From Brevundimonas lutea (lineage in GTDB: Bacteria > Pseudomonadota > Alphaproteobacteria > Caulobacterales > Caulobacteraceae), in the NCBI RefSeq assembly GCF_003704105.1, contig NZ_QUOQ01000003.1, positions 558,001-622,000 of the forward strand: a stretch of DNA of 64,000 nt. Reading direction: 5' to 3'. Under the pieces are notes generated by a model. That model did no database searches and was not told where the DNA came from. It was given only the letters and a program-made list of their open reading frames with translations. The position numbers and the translations under genes were made by a program. Shown here piece after piece: positions 14,845 to 24,834 of the stretch. The first letter of the stretch is position 1; every line of letters begins with the position of its first letter.

Positions 14845-17481
14845 ATGTCCAAGACCATGCTTATCGATGCGGCGCACGCGGAAGAGACGCGCGTCGCCAT
14901 CGTGGACGGCCGTCAGATCGAAGAATTCGACTTTGAATCCACGGCCCGCCGCCAGCTGCGCGGCAACATCTATCTCGCCAAGGTCACCCGGGTAGAACCC
15001 AGCCTACAGGCCGCTTTCGTGGAGTACGGCGGCAACCGCCACGGCTTCCTGGCCTTCAACGAGATCCACCCCGACTATTATCAGATCCCGGTCGCCGACC
15101 GCGAAGCCATCATGGCCGAGGCGGACGATGACGGCGACGAGCACCTCGATCGCGAGAGCGCCGACGACGAGGCCGAGGGCGGCCCCGCCGAAGAGGAGCG
15201 TCTGAAGCGGCGCCTGATGCGGCGCTACAAGATCCAGGACGTCATCAAGCGCCGCCAGATTCTGCTGGTGCAGGTCGTCAAGGACGAGCGTGGGGCCAAG
15301 GGCGCGGCCCTGACCACCTGGCTGTCCCTGGCCGGCCGCTACTGCGTGCTGATGCCCAACACCGGCAAGGGCGGCGGCATCTCGCGCAAGATCACCCAGG
15401 CGACCGATCGCAAGCGCCTCAAGGCGGCGGCGGCCTCGCTGGAGGTGCCGCGCGGCATGGGCCTGATCATCCGCACCGCGGGCGCCAAGCGCACCAAGGC
15501 CGAGATCAAGCGCGACTACGACTATCTGCTGCGGCTGTGGGAGACGATCCGCGAGACCACGCTGAAGTCCAACGCCCCCTCGATGATCTATGAGGAGGAG
15601 AATCTGGTCCGGCGCGCGGTGCGCGACATGTTCGACAAGGACTTCGACGGCATCCAGGTGGACGGCGAGCAGGGCTGGCGAGAGGCGCGCGACTTCATGC
15701 GCGTGCTGATGCCGTCCCAGGCCAAGAAGGTGCATCTGTACCGGGGCGCGACGCCGCTGTTCGCCTCGCACAAGATCGAGGAGCTGCTGAACCAGATCCA
15801 CCAGCCGGTGGTGCCGCTGAAGTCCGGCGGATATCTGGTGATCAACCAGACCGAGGCGCTGGTCGCCATCGACGTCAACTCGGGCCGGGCGACCAAGGAG
15901 CGCGGCATCGAGCAGACCGCGCTGAAGACCAATCTGGAGGCCGCCGCCGAGGCCGCGCGCCAGCTGAGGCTGCGCGACCTGGCCGGGCTGATCGTCATCG
16001 ACTTCATCGACATGGATGAAGGCAAGAACAACCGCGCAGTCGAGAAGGTGCTGAAGGACGCGCTGGCCGGCGACCGGGCCCGCATCCAGATGGGACGCAT
16101 CTCCGAGTTCGGCCTGATGGAGATCAGCCGCCAGCGGCGTCGCCTGGGGGTGATCGAGGGCGCGACCGAGGTCTGTCAGCACTGCCAGGGCGCCGGGCGC
16201 ATCCGCTCGGCCGAGAGCGCCGCCCTGACCACCCTGAGGGCCGTGGACATCGAGGCCGGCAAGAACGGCGCGGGCTGCATCGTGCTGCGCGTGTCGACGG
16301 CGGTGGCGATGTTCATCCTGAACCACAAACGCGACTATCTGCAGCGGCTGCAGGCGCGGAAGGGTCTGAAGGTCATCGTCCAGATCGACGACAGCCTGGC
16401 CCAGGCCGAGCATGTCATCGAGCGCACCGAGACGGATGAGGAGTTCGTCGCTCCGGAAGCCTTCCAGGACCTGCCGGCCGACGACTTCGACGATGTCGTG
16501 GACGAGGCCGAGGAAGACGAGGACGAGGACGAGGCTGTCGAGGCCGAGGGCGAAGGTTCGGCAGGCGAGGACGAGGACCAGGATCGCGGCGGGCGTCGCG
16601 GCCGGGGTCGGCGGCGCCGGCGCGGTGGACGCGAAGACGAGACCAAGACTTCCGAGGCCGCGGAAGACGACAGCGAGGCCGCGTCGACCGACGATGTCGA
16701 GGCGCGCGACGACGACGACGAGGATGGCGGCCGACGTCGCCGTCGAGGTCGTCGCGGCGGCCGTCGCGTGCGCGAGGATGTGGCCCGCGAGCGCGATCCC
16801 TATGGCTGGGTCCGGGCGCGCACGCCGTCGCTGGACGACCCCTATGTGTGGTTCGATCCGCTGGATCCTCAGGGCTCGGTGAGCCCGACCCGGGTCGAGG
16901 CGGCGCCGGCGGACGGCGAGTCCATTTCCGGCGTGCAGGCCGAGGATCGCGGCGAAGGCGGCGGACGCTCGCGTCGTCGCCGGCGCGGACGCGGTCGCGG
17001 CCGGGATCGTCAGACCGATGAGGACATCGACCAGGCCCCGCTGGATCACGACACCAAGGTGGAGACCCGTGCCGTGGCCGAGGGCATGCCGGCCGAGGCC
17101 CTGCCGGCCGACCGGCCGATCGCCGTCGAGACCGGGGAGGCCGAAGCGCCGCGCCGCCGCCGGGTGCGTCGCAAGCCCGCGGCCGAAACGGCGCCGGTGG
17201 ACACAGCCGACGCGGTCGAACTGGACGTGACGCCCGCCGAGGCCGAAGCTGAGCGGGACGCGGAGGCGGTCGCACCCGCGCCGCAGACGTCGCCACAGGC
17301 CGCTCCGGTAACGGCCGAAGCTGAGGGCGAGACGGCGACGGACACCGCCGAGGCGGTCGCCCTGGTCGAGCACGCTCCGGCCCGCAAGCCCGAGCTGGAT
17401 GTGTCGACCCTGATCCAGGATGATCCGCACCAGATCACCGAGGCCCCGAAAAAGGCCAAGCGAGGATGGTGGCGTCGCTGA
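14845..17481 (+). CDS. rne: Ribonuclease E
   Basis: An 878-residue endoribonuclease of the RNase E/G family, the core of the RNA degradosome, acting on mRNA decay and rRNA/tRNA maturation at AU-rich single strands. The start MSKTMLIDAAHAEETRVAIV is the normal family opening and is followed by the S1 domain (GNIYLAKVTRVEPSLQAAFV) with an acidic insertion near residues 90-115. Catalytic DNase I-like residues are in AIDVNSGR and IDFIDM, and the Zn-link is CQHCQGAGRI. The C-terminal 350 residues are disordered, with alternating acidic and Arg-rich blocks (GRRGRGRRRRRGGR) that bind RNA and partners such as Aconitase/PNPase in Caulobacter. The very end (KKAKRGWWRR) may be a short binding motif. Confidence 0.95.
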   Translation: MSKTMLIDAAHAEETRVAIVDGRQIEEFDFESTARRQLRGNIYLAKVTRVEPSLQAAFVEYGGNRHGFLAFNEIHPDYYQIPVADREAIMAEADDDGDEHLDRESADDEAEGGPAEEERLKRRLMRRYKIQDVIKRRQILLVQVVKDERGAKGAALTTWLSLAGRYCVLMPNTGKGGGISRKITQATDRKRLKAAAASLEVPRGMGLIIRTAGAKRTKAEIKRDYDYLLRLWETIRETTLKSNAPSMIYEEENLVRRAVRDMFDKDFDGIQVDGEQGWREARDFMRVLMPSQAKKVHLYRGATPLFASHKIEELLNQIHQPVVPLKSGGYLVINQTEALVAIDVNSGRATKERGIEQTALKTNLEAAAEAARQLRLRDLAGLIVIDFIDMDEGKNNRAVEKVLKDALAGDRARIQMGRISEFGLMEISRQRRRLGVIEGATEVCQHCQGAGRIRSAESAALTTLRAVDIEAGKNGAGCIVLRVSTAVAMFILNHKRDYLQRLQARKGLKVIVQIDDSLAQAEHVIERTETDEEFVAPEAFQDLPADDFDDVVDEAEEDEDEDEAVEAEGEGSAGEDEDQDRGGRRGRGRRRRRGGREDETKTSEAAEDDSEAASTDDVEARDDDDEDGGRRRRRGRRGGRRVREDVARERDPYGWVRARTPSLDDPYVWFDPLDPQGSVSPTRVEAAPADGESISGVQAEDRGEGGGRSRRRRRGRGRGRDRQTDEDIDQAPLDHDTKVETRAVAEGMPAEALPADRPIAVETGEAEAPRRRRVRRKPAAETAPVDTADAVELDVTPAEAEAERDAEAVAPAPQTSPQAAPVTAEAEGETATDTAEAVALVEHAPARKPELDVSTLIQDDPHQITEAPKKAKRGWWRR

Positions 17482-17534
17482 GCAGGCGGCGCTAGTCTGA
17501 CCGGCGGAGGGGTCGAACAGGCGGAAAGCGGCGA

Positions 17535-18953
17535 ATGCGCGTGTCTTCCATCCTCCCCTCCCCCCGGTCCTGGCGGCGTGGCGCGCGCGCGGCGGCCGCA
17601 GCCCTGAGCGTGGCGGCGACGGTGGCGCTGGCCCCCGTTCAGGCCCAGGCCCAGTCGGTCATCCGGGACACCGAGATCGAGGGCATCCTGCGGTCATGGT
17701 CGGATCCGGTGTTCACGGCGATGGGCCTGCCGCCCGACGACGTGACCATGCTGCTGATCGACGACCCGTCGCTGAACGCCTTCGCGACGGTCAACCAGAC
17801 CATGGGGCTGAACACCGGCATCATCCTGGAAGCCGATTCGCCCAATGAGCTGCTGGGCGTCATCGCCCACGAGGGCGGGCATATCCGCAATCGCCATGTG
17901 CTGAGAAACGGCGCGCGCGAGGCGGGCATGCAGCCGATGATCGTGTCGATGGCCCTGGGCGCGCTGGCCGTGGCGGCCGGAGCCCCCAGCGCGGGCGCGG
18001 CGCTGTTGGGGTCATCCGGGCATTTCGGCACCATCGGCGCGCTGCAATATCTTCAGAGCCAGGAGGGCGAGGCCGATCTGACCGGCGCGCGAGCCCTGGA
18101 TTCGGCCGGCGTGTCGGCTCAGGGGCTGGTCGACTTCTTCGAGAAGTTCCGGGCCCAGGAAGTGTTCTCGGACGCGCGGCGCTACCCCTATTTCCGCAGC
18201 CACCCGCTGTCTTCGCAACGGATCGAGAACCTGAGGCGGCCAGTGGCGGCCCTGGCCAACCACGATGCGGCGATCCCCGAGGCGCGTGTGGAGCAGCTGG
18301 CGCTGATGCAGGCCAAGATCAGGGGCTTCATGAACGCCCCGACCCAGACCTACCGGACGTATACCGAGGCGGATCAGAGCCTGCCGGCACGGTATGCGCG
18401 GACCATCGCCTGGTACAAGGACGGGCAGATGGAGCGGGCTTTGGCGGGCGTCGACGTCCTGATCGCCGAGCAGCCGGAAAATCCGTACTTTCAGGAGCTG
18501 AAGGGGCAGATCCTGTTCGAGGGCGGACGGCCGGCCGATGCGGTTCCGTTTCATGCACGCTCGGTCGCGCTGGCCCCGGAGGCGCCGCTGCTGCGCATCA
18601 ACTTGGCGCACGCGCTGATCGAAACCAACGACGAGGGCCGGCTGGACGAGGCGGTGACCGAGCTGAAGCGATCGCTGGCCTATGAGAACGACAATCCGCT
18701 GGCGTGGCGGCTTCTGGCCCAGGCCTATGGAACCCAGGGCCTGGAAGGCGAGGCGCGGCTGGCTTCGGCCGAGTTCTATTACGCCATGGGCCGACAGGAG
18801 CAGGCGACGCAGTTCGCCCTGAGGGCCCGCGACATGCTGCAGCCGGGGACCAACGAATGGCGTCGGGCGGTGGACATCGTGCTGGCGTCGGGCGCCACGC
18901 CGGAAGACTTGCAGGAACTGGATCAACGTCAGGGCGCGCGCCAGGGCGGGTGA
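17535..18953 (+). CDS. M48 family metalloprotease with TPR domain (BepA-like)
   Basis: A 472-residue periplasmic zinc protease. It has a signal peptide (residues about 1-40, ending AQAQ), then the catalytic domain with His112, Glu113 and His116 in AHEGGHIRNRH, and a likely third ligand in QEGEADLTGA. From about residue 265 it carries TPR-like helices (RYARTIAWYKDGQMERALAG; PENPYFQELKG; EAPLLRINLAHAL). The layout equals E. coli BepA/YfgC, which degrades misassembled outer-membrane proteins and helps LptD assembly. It begins about 50 nt after rne and is followed at about 50 nt by the DsbA-like gene. Confidence 0.9.
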   Translation: MRVSSILPSPRSWRRGARAAAAALSVAATVALAPVQAQAQSVIRDTEIEGILRSWSDPVFTAMGLPPDDVTMLLIDDPSLNAFATVNQTMGLNTGIILEADSPNELLGVIAHEGGHIRNRHVLRNGAREAGMQPMIVSMALGALAVAAGAPSAGAALLGSSGHFGTIGALQYLQSQEGEADLTGARALDSAGVSAQGLVDFFEKFRAQEVFSDARRYPYFRSHPLSSQRIENLRRPVAALANHDAAIPEARVEQLALMQAKIRGFMNAPTQTYRTYTEADQSLPARYARTIAWYKDGQMERALAGVDVLIAEQPENPYFQELKGQILFEGGRPADAVPFHARSVALAPEAPLLRINLAHALIETNDEGRLDEAVTELKRSLAYENDNPLAWRLLAQAYGTQGLEGEARLASAEFYYAMGRQEQATQFALRARDMLQPGTNEWRRAVDIVLASGATPEDLQELDQRQGARQGG

Positions 18954-19002
18954 GGCCGAGCGGGGCTTTCCCAAATGATCCGCCACGATGCTAAAAGGCG
19001 GA

Positions 19003-19764
19003 ATGACCGAATCCCCCCCGCCCGCCGCTGCTGGAAAGCCGCGTTCCGATCGACTGCTCTCGATGGCCGCCCTCGGTGTCGCCGCGGTGGCACTGGGCGT
19101 CGCGGGCTGGAGCCAGATGGGCTTCGACAGCAGGGTCAGAGCCTATCTCATGGCCAATCCGACCGTGCTGGAAGAGGTCATGCAGGCGCGCCAGCAAGCC
19201 GAATATGCCAACCTGTTCCAGCGCATCACCGAGGGCGTGGCGGCGAACCCGCAGTTGCTGGCCGCCGATCCGCGCGACCCGGCGGTGGGGCCCGAGGGCG
19301 CCAGCGTGGTGGTGCATCAGTTCTTCGATTACCGCTGCCCCTACTGCAAGGTGCTGGCCGAGCCCTATCTGGCGCTGATCGAGCGGCACCCGAATGTGCG
19401 GTTCGTCTTCAAGGAGTGGCCCATCCTGGACGGCCCGCAGGACGGCATCTCGCACTACGCCGCGCGGGCGGCGTTGGCCGCTGACGCCCAGGGTCGCTAT
19501 CTGCCGGTCCACCAGGCGCTGATGGCGGCCGACAGCCTGGATCAGGCGACGGTCGACCAGGCGCTGGCCCAGGCCGGTGTGGACATGGCCGCGGCGCGCG
19601 CCTTCATGGAGGCCGAGACGACCCGCCGGCACGTGCAGGAACTGCAGGCCGCGGCCGCCACGGTCGGCCTGCAGGGCACGCCGACCTTCTTCGTCGATGG
19701 ACGGGTGTCGGAGACGAACGACCCGGCGGCGCTGGAACAGGCGATCGTGGCGGCGAAGGGCTAA
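19003..19764 (+). CDS. DsbA family thiol-disulfide oxidoreductase, membrane-anchored
   Basis: A 253-residue thioredoxin-fold protein. A single hydrophobic helix at about residues 18-36 would anchor it in the inner membrane facing the periplasm. An amphipathic N-terminal region (residues 40-95) precedes the catalytic domain with Cys112 and Cys115 in FFDYRCPYC; the cis-Pro loop is LQGTPTFFVDG. This arrangement is like the ScsC/BdbD-type DsbA proteins of alphaproteobacteria. The second ATG is chosen because AAAGGCGG lies 1-8 nt before it, though an ATG 15 nt upstream is possible. Confidence 0.88.
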   Translation: MTESPPPAAAGKPRSDRLLSMAALGVAAVALGVAGWSQMGFDSRVRAYLMANPTVLEEVMQARQQAEYANLFQRITEGVAANPQLLAADPRDPAVGPEGASVVVHQFFDYRCPYCKVLAEPYLALIERHPNVRFVFKEWPILDGPQDGISHYAARAALAADAQGRYLPVHQALMAADSLDQATVDQALAQAGVDMAAARAFMEAETTRRHVQELQAAAATVGLQGTPTFFVDGRVSETNDPAALEQAIVAAKG

Positions 19765-19787
19765 GCTCGGCCCGAAGCATCGACCGC

Positions 19788-19910
19788 CTCCCCGGCGAAG
19801 GCCGGCGTCCAGATTTCAGAGCGCCAAACTCAGTGGTAGGCGCGCCTCTGAGCGTGGTCGGTCAGGGCTGCGTCATACAATTGGGGCCCCGGCCTTCGCC
19901 GGGGAGGCGG
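19788..19910. repeat. Dispersed palindromic repeat, copy B
   Basis: Intergenic inverted repeat with arms CTCCCCGGCGAAGGCCGGCG and GCCCCGGCCTTCGCCGGGGA. The arms match copies A and C, but the inner spacer differs. It lies between the tails of the convergent dsbA-like and M23 peptidase genes, which again suggests a transcription-ending or mRNA-protecting role. Confidence 0.7.
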
Positions 19911-19923
19911 ACATTGGGTCCGC

Positions 19924-21276
19924 TCACACCCGACCGGTGCGCAGGCCGCCGACGGCGGCGGTGCGGGTGGGCTCGGCGACCGTCTGCTGACGGGCAACCA
20001 TGGCGTCGATCCGGGCCTTTTCCGCCTTGAAGGCGGTCAGGTCTGCGCCGGTCAGTTCCACGCCCGAGGTGATCTTGACGCCGGCCGGATTGATCCGTTG
20101 GCCGTTCTTCCAGATTTCGTAATGGAGGTGCGGGCCGGTCGAGGCGCCGGTCGAGCCGACATAGGCGATGACCTGGCCTTGCTCGACGCGCTGGCCGGCG
20201 CGCAGGCCCCGGGCGAAGCGCGAGAGGTGGGCGTAGCCGGTCTCGAGGCCATTGGAGTGACGCACGCGCACCCAGTTGCCGTAACCGCCCCAGCGACGCG
20301 CCTCGATCACCACGCCGTCGGACGCGGCATAGACCGGCGTGCCCGAGGAGGCGGCGAAGTCGATGCCCTGATGCATCTTGCGATAGCCGGAGATCGGGTG
20401 GCGGCGCATGCCGTAGTTCGAGGAGCGGCGGGCGCCGTCGACCGGCGAGCGCATCAGGCCCGAGCGGATATTCTTGCCCTCGGCGTCGAAATACTGGGCC
20501 TCGCGGGCGCCGGCGGGTTGGAAGCGATAGAAGACGTGGCCCTTGATCTCGGCATAGAGCAGGTCGCCGGTCTCGATGGTCCGGCCGCTCTCGGTCACGG
20601 CGCGATCGGCCACGAAGATCATGCGGTCGCCGGCCTTGAGGTCGCGGGTGAAGTCGATCTTGTGGGCGAACAGACGGGTGGCCTGGGACGTCAGGCGCGA
20701 GGTCGCGCCCAGACGCTGGGCCGAGGCGGCGAGCGAACCGTTGATCGGTCCGGCGAAGACGTGGGTCTCGCGCGTCACCTTCTCTTCCAGCGAGCGCAGG
20801 CGCAGGGCGCCGTCGAAGCTGCGCGACACGGTCAGCTGGGACACCGGGCTGGTGCGAACGGTCAGGCCGATCAGGCGAGCGTCGCCGCGACCGGTGCGCG
20901 GGCGGGCCACGGCGGTTTCGAACTTGAGCCCGGCGCGGACGCTGGAGACGTCGAAGGCGTTGGACAGGGTGCGGGCCACAGCGCGAGCCTCGGCCTCGCC
21001 GACCCCGGCGCGCTGAATGGCTTCCTCAAAGGTTTCGCCCGAGCGGACCTGGACAGGAATGGCTTCGGGTTGGGCGAGGCCGGCAGGCGCGCCGGCGGTG
21101 GCGAAGGCCTGGGCCTCGAGCGCCGCCGTCTCGGCGGCGGTCAGGGGCGGAACTTCCGTGGCGTGAACGGGTTCGTAGAAGCGACCGGCCACCAAGGCGA
21201 CGCCGACCGCGGCGGTCAGGGTCAGAAGCTGCGGTGAAAAACGACGCGGCTGGCGGCGTGGATCGAACTGGGCCAT
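19924..21276 (-). CDS. M23 family metallopeptidase (LytM domain)
   Basis: A 450-residue envelope protein. The N-terminus has a Pro/Arg stretch and one membrane helix (LLTLTAAVGVALVAGRF). A middle region (about 70-300) contains two beta-rich segments like the OapA/LysM-like and CsbD-like parts of MepM-type enzymes. The C-terminal LytM domain has the zinc ligands in RKMHQGIDFAASSGTPV (H, D) and GPHLHYEIW (HxH), and a YAHL element, so it should be an active peptidoglycan endopeptidase. The start is placed at the ATG (MAQFDPRRQ) preceded by GGGGA; a start ten codons upstream is less likely. Confidence 0.92.
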   Translation of the reverse strand: MAQFDPRRQPRRFSPQLLTLTAAVGVALVAGRFYEPVHATEVPPLTAAETAALEAQAFATAGAPAGLAQPEAIPVQVRSGETFEEAIQRAGVGEAEARAVARTLSNAFDVSSVRAGLKFETAVARPRTGRGDARLIGLTVRTSPVSQLTVSRSFDGALRLRSLEEKVTRETHVFAGPINGSLAASAQRLGATSRLTSQATRLFAHKIDFTRDLKAGDRMIFVADRAVTESGRTIETGDLLYAEIKGHVFYRFQPAGAREAQYFDAEGKNIRSGLMRSPVDGARRSSNYGMRRHPISGYRKMHQGIDFAASSGTPVYAASDGVVIEARRWGGYGNWVRVRHSNGLETGYAHLSRFARGLRAGQRVEQGQVIAYVGSTGASTGPHLHYEIWKNGQRINPAGVKITSGVELTGADLTAFKAEKARIDAMVARQQTVAEPTRTAAVGGLRTGRV

Positions 21277-21515
21277 CGGTCCCCGGCTATCGACGACGCC
21301 CTGCACGGCGCCAAGCTGAAACTGTTACTGTCCCCCGGCGCGCCATAACCCCGGGCGCCGAAGGTTCCGGCTATAGACGGACTAACCCAGTTTGGGAAGC
21401 ACTCGGTTACAAAGGGTTAACGTAAGTTATAGAGAGCCTTGGAATCCGGGCTGTTTTCCGGGTGCGGCTTTTCGGTCTATGACCTCGTCTCAGCCTGGGC
21501 CGCGCGGAAATTTCG

Positions 21516-24500
21516 GTGACTGAAGACACGCCCGACAGCGCCAGCGAGTCGCGGCCCGCAGGGTCGGGCGCCCCGGCCTGGGATCGCCGACGGCGCAAGC
21601 CGAAGCCGCCGAGGCGGTGGATGCGGCGTGTGCTGCTCGGTCTGCTGGCGTTCCTGCTTCTCCTCATCCTGGCGACGACGGTGCTGTGGCTGGCCCGGCG
21701 CGAGGCGGCGCGGCAATTGCTGGTCGGCTGGCTGGAGGAACGTGGGGTCGCCGCGGACATCCAGGTCGAGACGGTGGAGTTCGACCGCTTCGTCGGCCGC
21801 ATCGTCATCGGCGATCCCGCCAATCCCGATGTGCGCGTGGAGCGGGTCGAGGTCGACTATGTGGTCGGGGCGCCGTGGTCGTCGGTGGGCCTGGGGGTGA
21901 CGCCCAGCCGTATCCGTCTGGTCCGCCCGATGGTGCGGGCCAGCTGGCGCGAGGGGCGGCTGAGTTTCGGCTCGCTGGACCCGATCGTCGAGGAGTTCAC
22001 CCAGCGGCCGCCGGACCCGACACAGCGCGGTCCGATCGTGCTGATCGAACAGGGCGAGGCGAGGCTGGAAACCGAATACGGCCCGGTGCGCGCCCTGGCC
22101 GAGGCGCGGCTGGATGACGGAAGACTGATGCGGCTGGACGCGCGCGTGCCGGCGGCGGCGCTGAAGAGCGGGGATATCGAAGGCCGGCTGACCGACAGCC
22201 GCCTGACGGTGCGGACCTCGGAAGGCCCACGCGCGCGACAGGTGGTGGCGCTGACGCTGACGACCGGGCTGGAGCAGTTCAGCACCGCGAACAGCGTGGG
22301 CGAGGATCTGGCGCTGAGCCTGACCGCCGCCCTTCCCTATCCGGATCGCGGCATCCTGGAGGCGGCCCAGCCGGTCAGCGCCGAGATCGATCTGACCGCC
22401 GGCGGATTGCGCACGCCGGCCGGAACGTTCGCCGGGATCGAGGCCGATCTGGAGCTTTCGGGACGGTTGCGAGGCTGGATCGAGACCTTCCGCCTGGACG
22501 CCGAGACCAACGGAACGGTGGAGGCGGAGGCGCTGGAGGCCGGGTTCGCCGAGGGCCGCGACACCCGGGCGGCGCTGAACGGCCTGACCCTGACCGTATC
22601 GCGCGGCGAGGACGGGGTGACCTGGCGCGGACAGGGACCGGCGCGGGTGACGGCCGGGCGGATGGCGTTGAACGACGCGGTGTTCTTTGACCTGACGGCG
22701 GCTAGTGATGCCGTCCTGATCGGCGGACGCGGCGCGGCGTGGGAGGCGACGGCGCCGCTGTCGCTGGCGGCGGACCGGTTCACGTTCGGCGATCTGAACC
22801 TGAGGACCGTGCGGGGTCAGGTCGGGTTCGATCTGGTCAATGAAGGCGCGGCGATCCTGTCGGCCAGCGGGTCGATGACGGCGGCGGGCGGGGGCTGGCC
22901 GCTGTTCGGCCCGGTCGGTCCGGAGGATGTGCCCGAGCTGGCGGCGATGAAGCGGGCGCTGGGCGATTTCCGGCTGAGCGCGCCGGGCTTTCGCCTGACC
23001 GCCGACGCCGAAGGCGCGCGGGTGCGGCTGACCCGGCCGGTCGAGGTCAGGCCGACCAATGGCGGGGTGCTGAGCGTGCTCACCGCCCCAGGGCCGATCT
23101 ACGCCCAGGCGGGCACGGCGCCAGGCGGCGGGGCGATGCGGCTGGTCGCCACGCGCGGCGCGGGCCTGCCTCAGGCGCGGTTCGACATCCCTCGCTGGTC
23201 GCTGACCGCCAACGGCTTCACGGCCGATCTGGCCGGAACGGCGGCGCTGGACTTCGGCCTGGCGCGGGGGCTGACAGTCGATACGGCGGGGACGCTGACC
23301 CAGGCCGGCGGGGTGCTGACCTATCGGCCTTCGCGGTGCCTGGACGTGACGGCGGCGATGCTGGAACTGGGCGAGAACGACGCGGTGGATGTCTCGGGCG
23401 ACTTCTGCCCCGGGACCGCGCCGCTCGTCACCGTGCGCGACGGCGCCTGGCGGGCCCAGGGCCGGATGGCCGAAGTCAGCGCCGACATCCCGAGCTTCGA
23501 GGTCGGGGTGCGCGAGGCGGAAGGCGCCGTGACCGTCGATGGCGGACCGGGCACGCTGGATTTGGTCGCCGACGTGGCGCGGGCCGGTCTGCTGGACCTG
23601 GCGGAGCCGGTGCGGTTTCGACCGCTGGCGGCGAGCGGACAGGCGCGGCTGTCGGACGAGCGCTGGACCGGCGGCTTCGACCTGGCGCGGCTGGGCACGG
23701 CGCTGGGCCGGGCGGAGTTCCAGCATGACGGACGGCTTGAGGCCGGGGGCGTGACCATCGCCCTGCCCCAGCTGACCTTCGCCGAGGGCGGACTGCAGCC
23801 CGACGACCTGACGCCGCTGGTCGCCGGTTTCGTCGACGAGCCGGTCAATGGCCAGGCCGCCTTCTCCGGCCGCTTCGACTGGACCCCGGCGGGAGTGACC
23901 AGTTCGGGCGTGGTCTCGACGGACGGCCTGGATTTCGTCAGCCCGGCCGGGCCGGTCGAGGGTCTGGCGGGGCGTGTCGAGCTGATCAGCCTGACGCCGC
24001 CGATCACCGCGCCGGGCCAGCGGCTGACGGTGCGCAGCATCGGGGCGTTCACGCCGCTGACCGAGGTGGAGCTGGATTTCGAACTGGATGCCGACAGCCT
24101 GAATGTCGGGGCCTTCGAACTGGCGGTGGCCGGGGGTGTGGTCCGGGTCGAACCCATCGAGTACCCGCTGAATGGCCAGGGCGACTGGTCCGGCGTTCTG
24201 GTGCTGGACCGGGTGCAACTGGGCGAGGTGGTGGCGGCGTCCGACTTCGCCGAAAAGGTGGCGATGGATGCGGTGGTGTCCGGGCGGCTGCCCTTCACCT
24301 ACAGCCGCGAGGGCGGCGTGCGCATCCGGGGCGGCGCGATCGCGGCGGTCCAGCCGGGCCGGCTGTCGATCAATCGCGAAGCGCTGAGCGAGGTCGCGGC
24401 CGGCGGCGGCGGCGAGGTGTCGGAGAACACCGTGCAGGACCTGGCCTATCAGGCGATGGAGAATCTGGCGTTCGACACGATGTCGGCGGATGTGAACAGC

Positions 24501-24761
24501 CTGCCGGAGGGACGGTTGGGCGTGCTGTTCTCCATCAAGGGGCGGCACGATCCGCCCCAGAGGCAGGATTTGCGTCTGTCGGTGTTCGAACTGATCTCGC
24601 GCGAATTCCTCAATCGCGAGCTGCCCCTGCCCAGCGGCACCGAGATCGACCTGACGCTGGACACCACGATCAACGCCAATCAGCTGGCGAGTGACTTTCT
24701 GGCGCTGCAGCGGGCGCGTCGCGGTGAGAATGAACCGACAGCTGAACCGGTGGAGCCTTGA
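21516..24761 (+). CDS. ydbH: AsmA-like protein, YdbH family
   Basis: A 1081-residue protein: a Pro/Arg-rich cytoplasmic start, one transmembrane helix at about 37-58 (LLGLLAFLLLLILATTVLWL), and then a very long series of beta strands with DIEGRLTDSRL- and VEGLAGRVELIS-type repeats, as in AsmA-like beta-groove proteins that shuttle phospholipids to the outer membrane. The C-terminal third (LPFTYSREGGVRIRGG...; ALSEVAAGGGG; YQAMENLAFDTMSADVNSLP) matches the YdbH family. The genes for YnbE- and YdbL-like partners follow directly, as in the E. coli ydbH-ynbE-ydbL operon. The probable start is GTG, the first that leaves a short N-tail before the helix. Divergent from the M23 gene. Confidence 0.85.
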   Translation: MTEDTPDSASESRPAGSGAPAWDRRRRKPKPPRRWMRRVLLGLLAFLLLLILATTVLWLARREAARQLLVGWLEERGVAADIQVETVEFDRFVGRIVIGDPANPDVRVERVEVDYVVGAPWSSVGLGVTPSRIRLVRPMVRASWREGRLSFGSLDPIVEEFTQRPPDPTQRGPIVLIEQGEARLETEYGPVRALAEARLDDGRLMRLDARVPAAALKSGDIEGRLTDSRLTVRTSEGPRARQVVALTLTTGLEQFSTANSVGEDLALSLTAALPYPDRGILEAAQPVSAEIDLTAGGLRTPAGTFAGIEADLELSGRLRGWIETFRLDAETNGTVEAEALEAGFAEGRDTRAALNGLTLTVSRGEDGVTWRGQGPARVTAGRMALNDAVFFDLTAASDAVLIGGRGAAWEATAPLSLAADRFTFGDLNLRTVRGQVGFDLVNEGAAILSASGSMTAAGGGWPLFGPVGPEDVPELAAMKRALGDFRLSAPGFRLTADAEGARVRLTRPVEVRPTNGGVLSVLTAPGPIYAQAGTAPGGGAMRLVATRGAGLPQARFDIPRWSLTANGFTADLAGTAALDFGLARGLTVDTAGTLTQAGGVLTYRPSRCLDVTAAMLELGENDAVDVSGDFCPGTAPLVTVRDGAWRAQGRMAEVSADIPSFEVGVREAEGAVTVDGGPGTLDLVADVARAGLLDLAEPVRFRPLAASGQARLSDERWTGGFDLARLGTALGRAEFQHDGRLEAGGVTIALPQLTFAEGGLQPDDLTPLVAGFVDEPVNGQAAFSGRFDWTPAGVTSSGVVSTDGLDFVSPAGPVEGLAGRVELISLTPPITAPGQRLTVRSIGAFTPLTEVELDFELDADSLNVGAFELAVAGGVVRVEPIEYPLNGQGDWSGVLVLDRVQLGEVVAASDFAEKVAMDAVVSGRLPFTYSREGGVRIRGGAIAAVQPGRLSINREALSEVAAGGGGEVSENTVQDLAYQAMENLAFDTMSADVNSLPEGRLGVLFSIKGRHDPPQRQDLRLSVFELISREFLNRELPLPSGTEIDLTLDTTINANQLASDFLALQRARRGENEPTAEPVEP

Positions 24762-24834
24762 CCGTTCAGAACCGGTTCAGCACCGTGGGCGTTGTATGGT
24801 CGGCGTTGGATATGAAACGCCACAGGAGAGCGCC

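Noticed and set aside
15004..17430. An 808-codon open frame antisense to rne
   Set aside because: The composition follows from the complementary strand of rne, whose motifs are unmistakable.
21477..24548. A 1023-codon open frame antisense to ydbH
   Set aside because: It is rich in Arg, His, Gln and Pro without domain features; it is the mirror of a high-GC coding strand.
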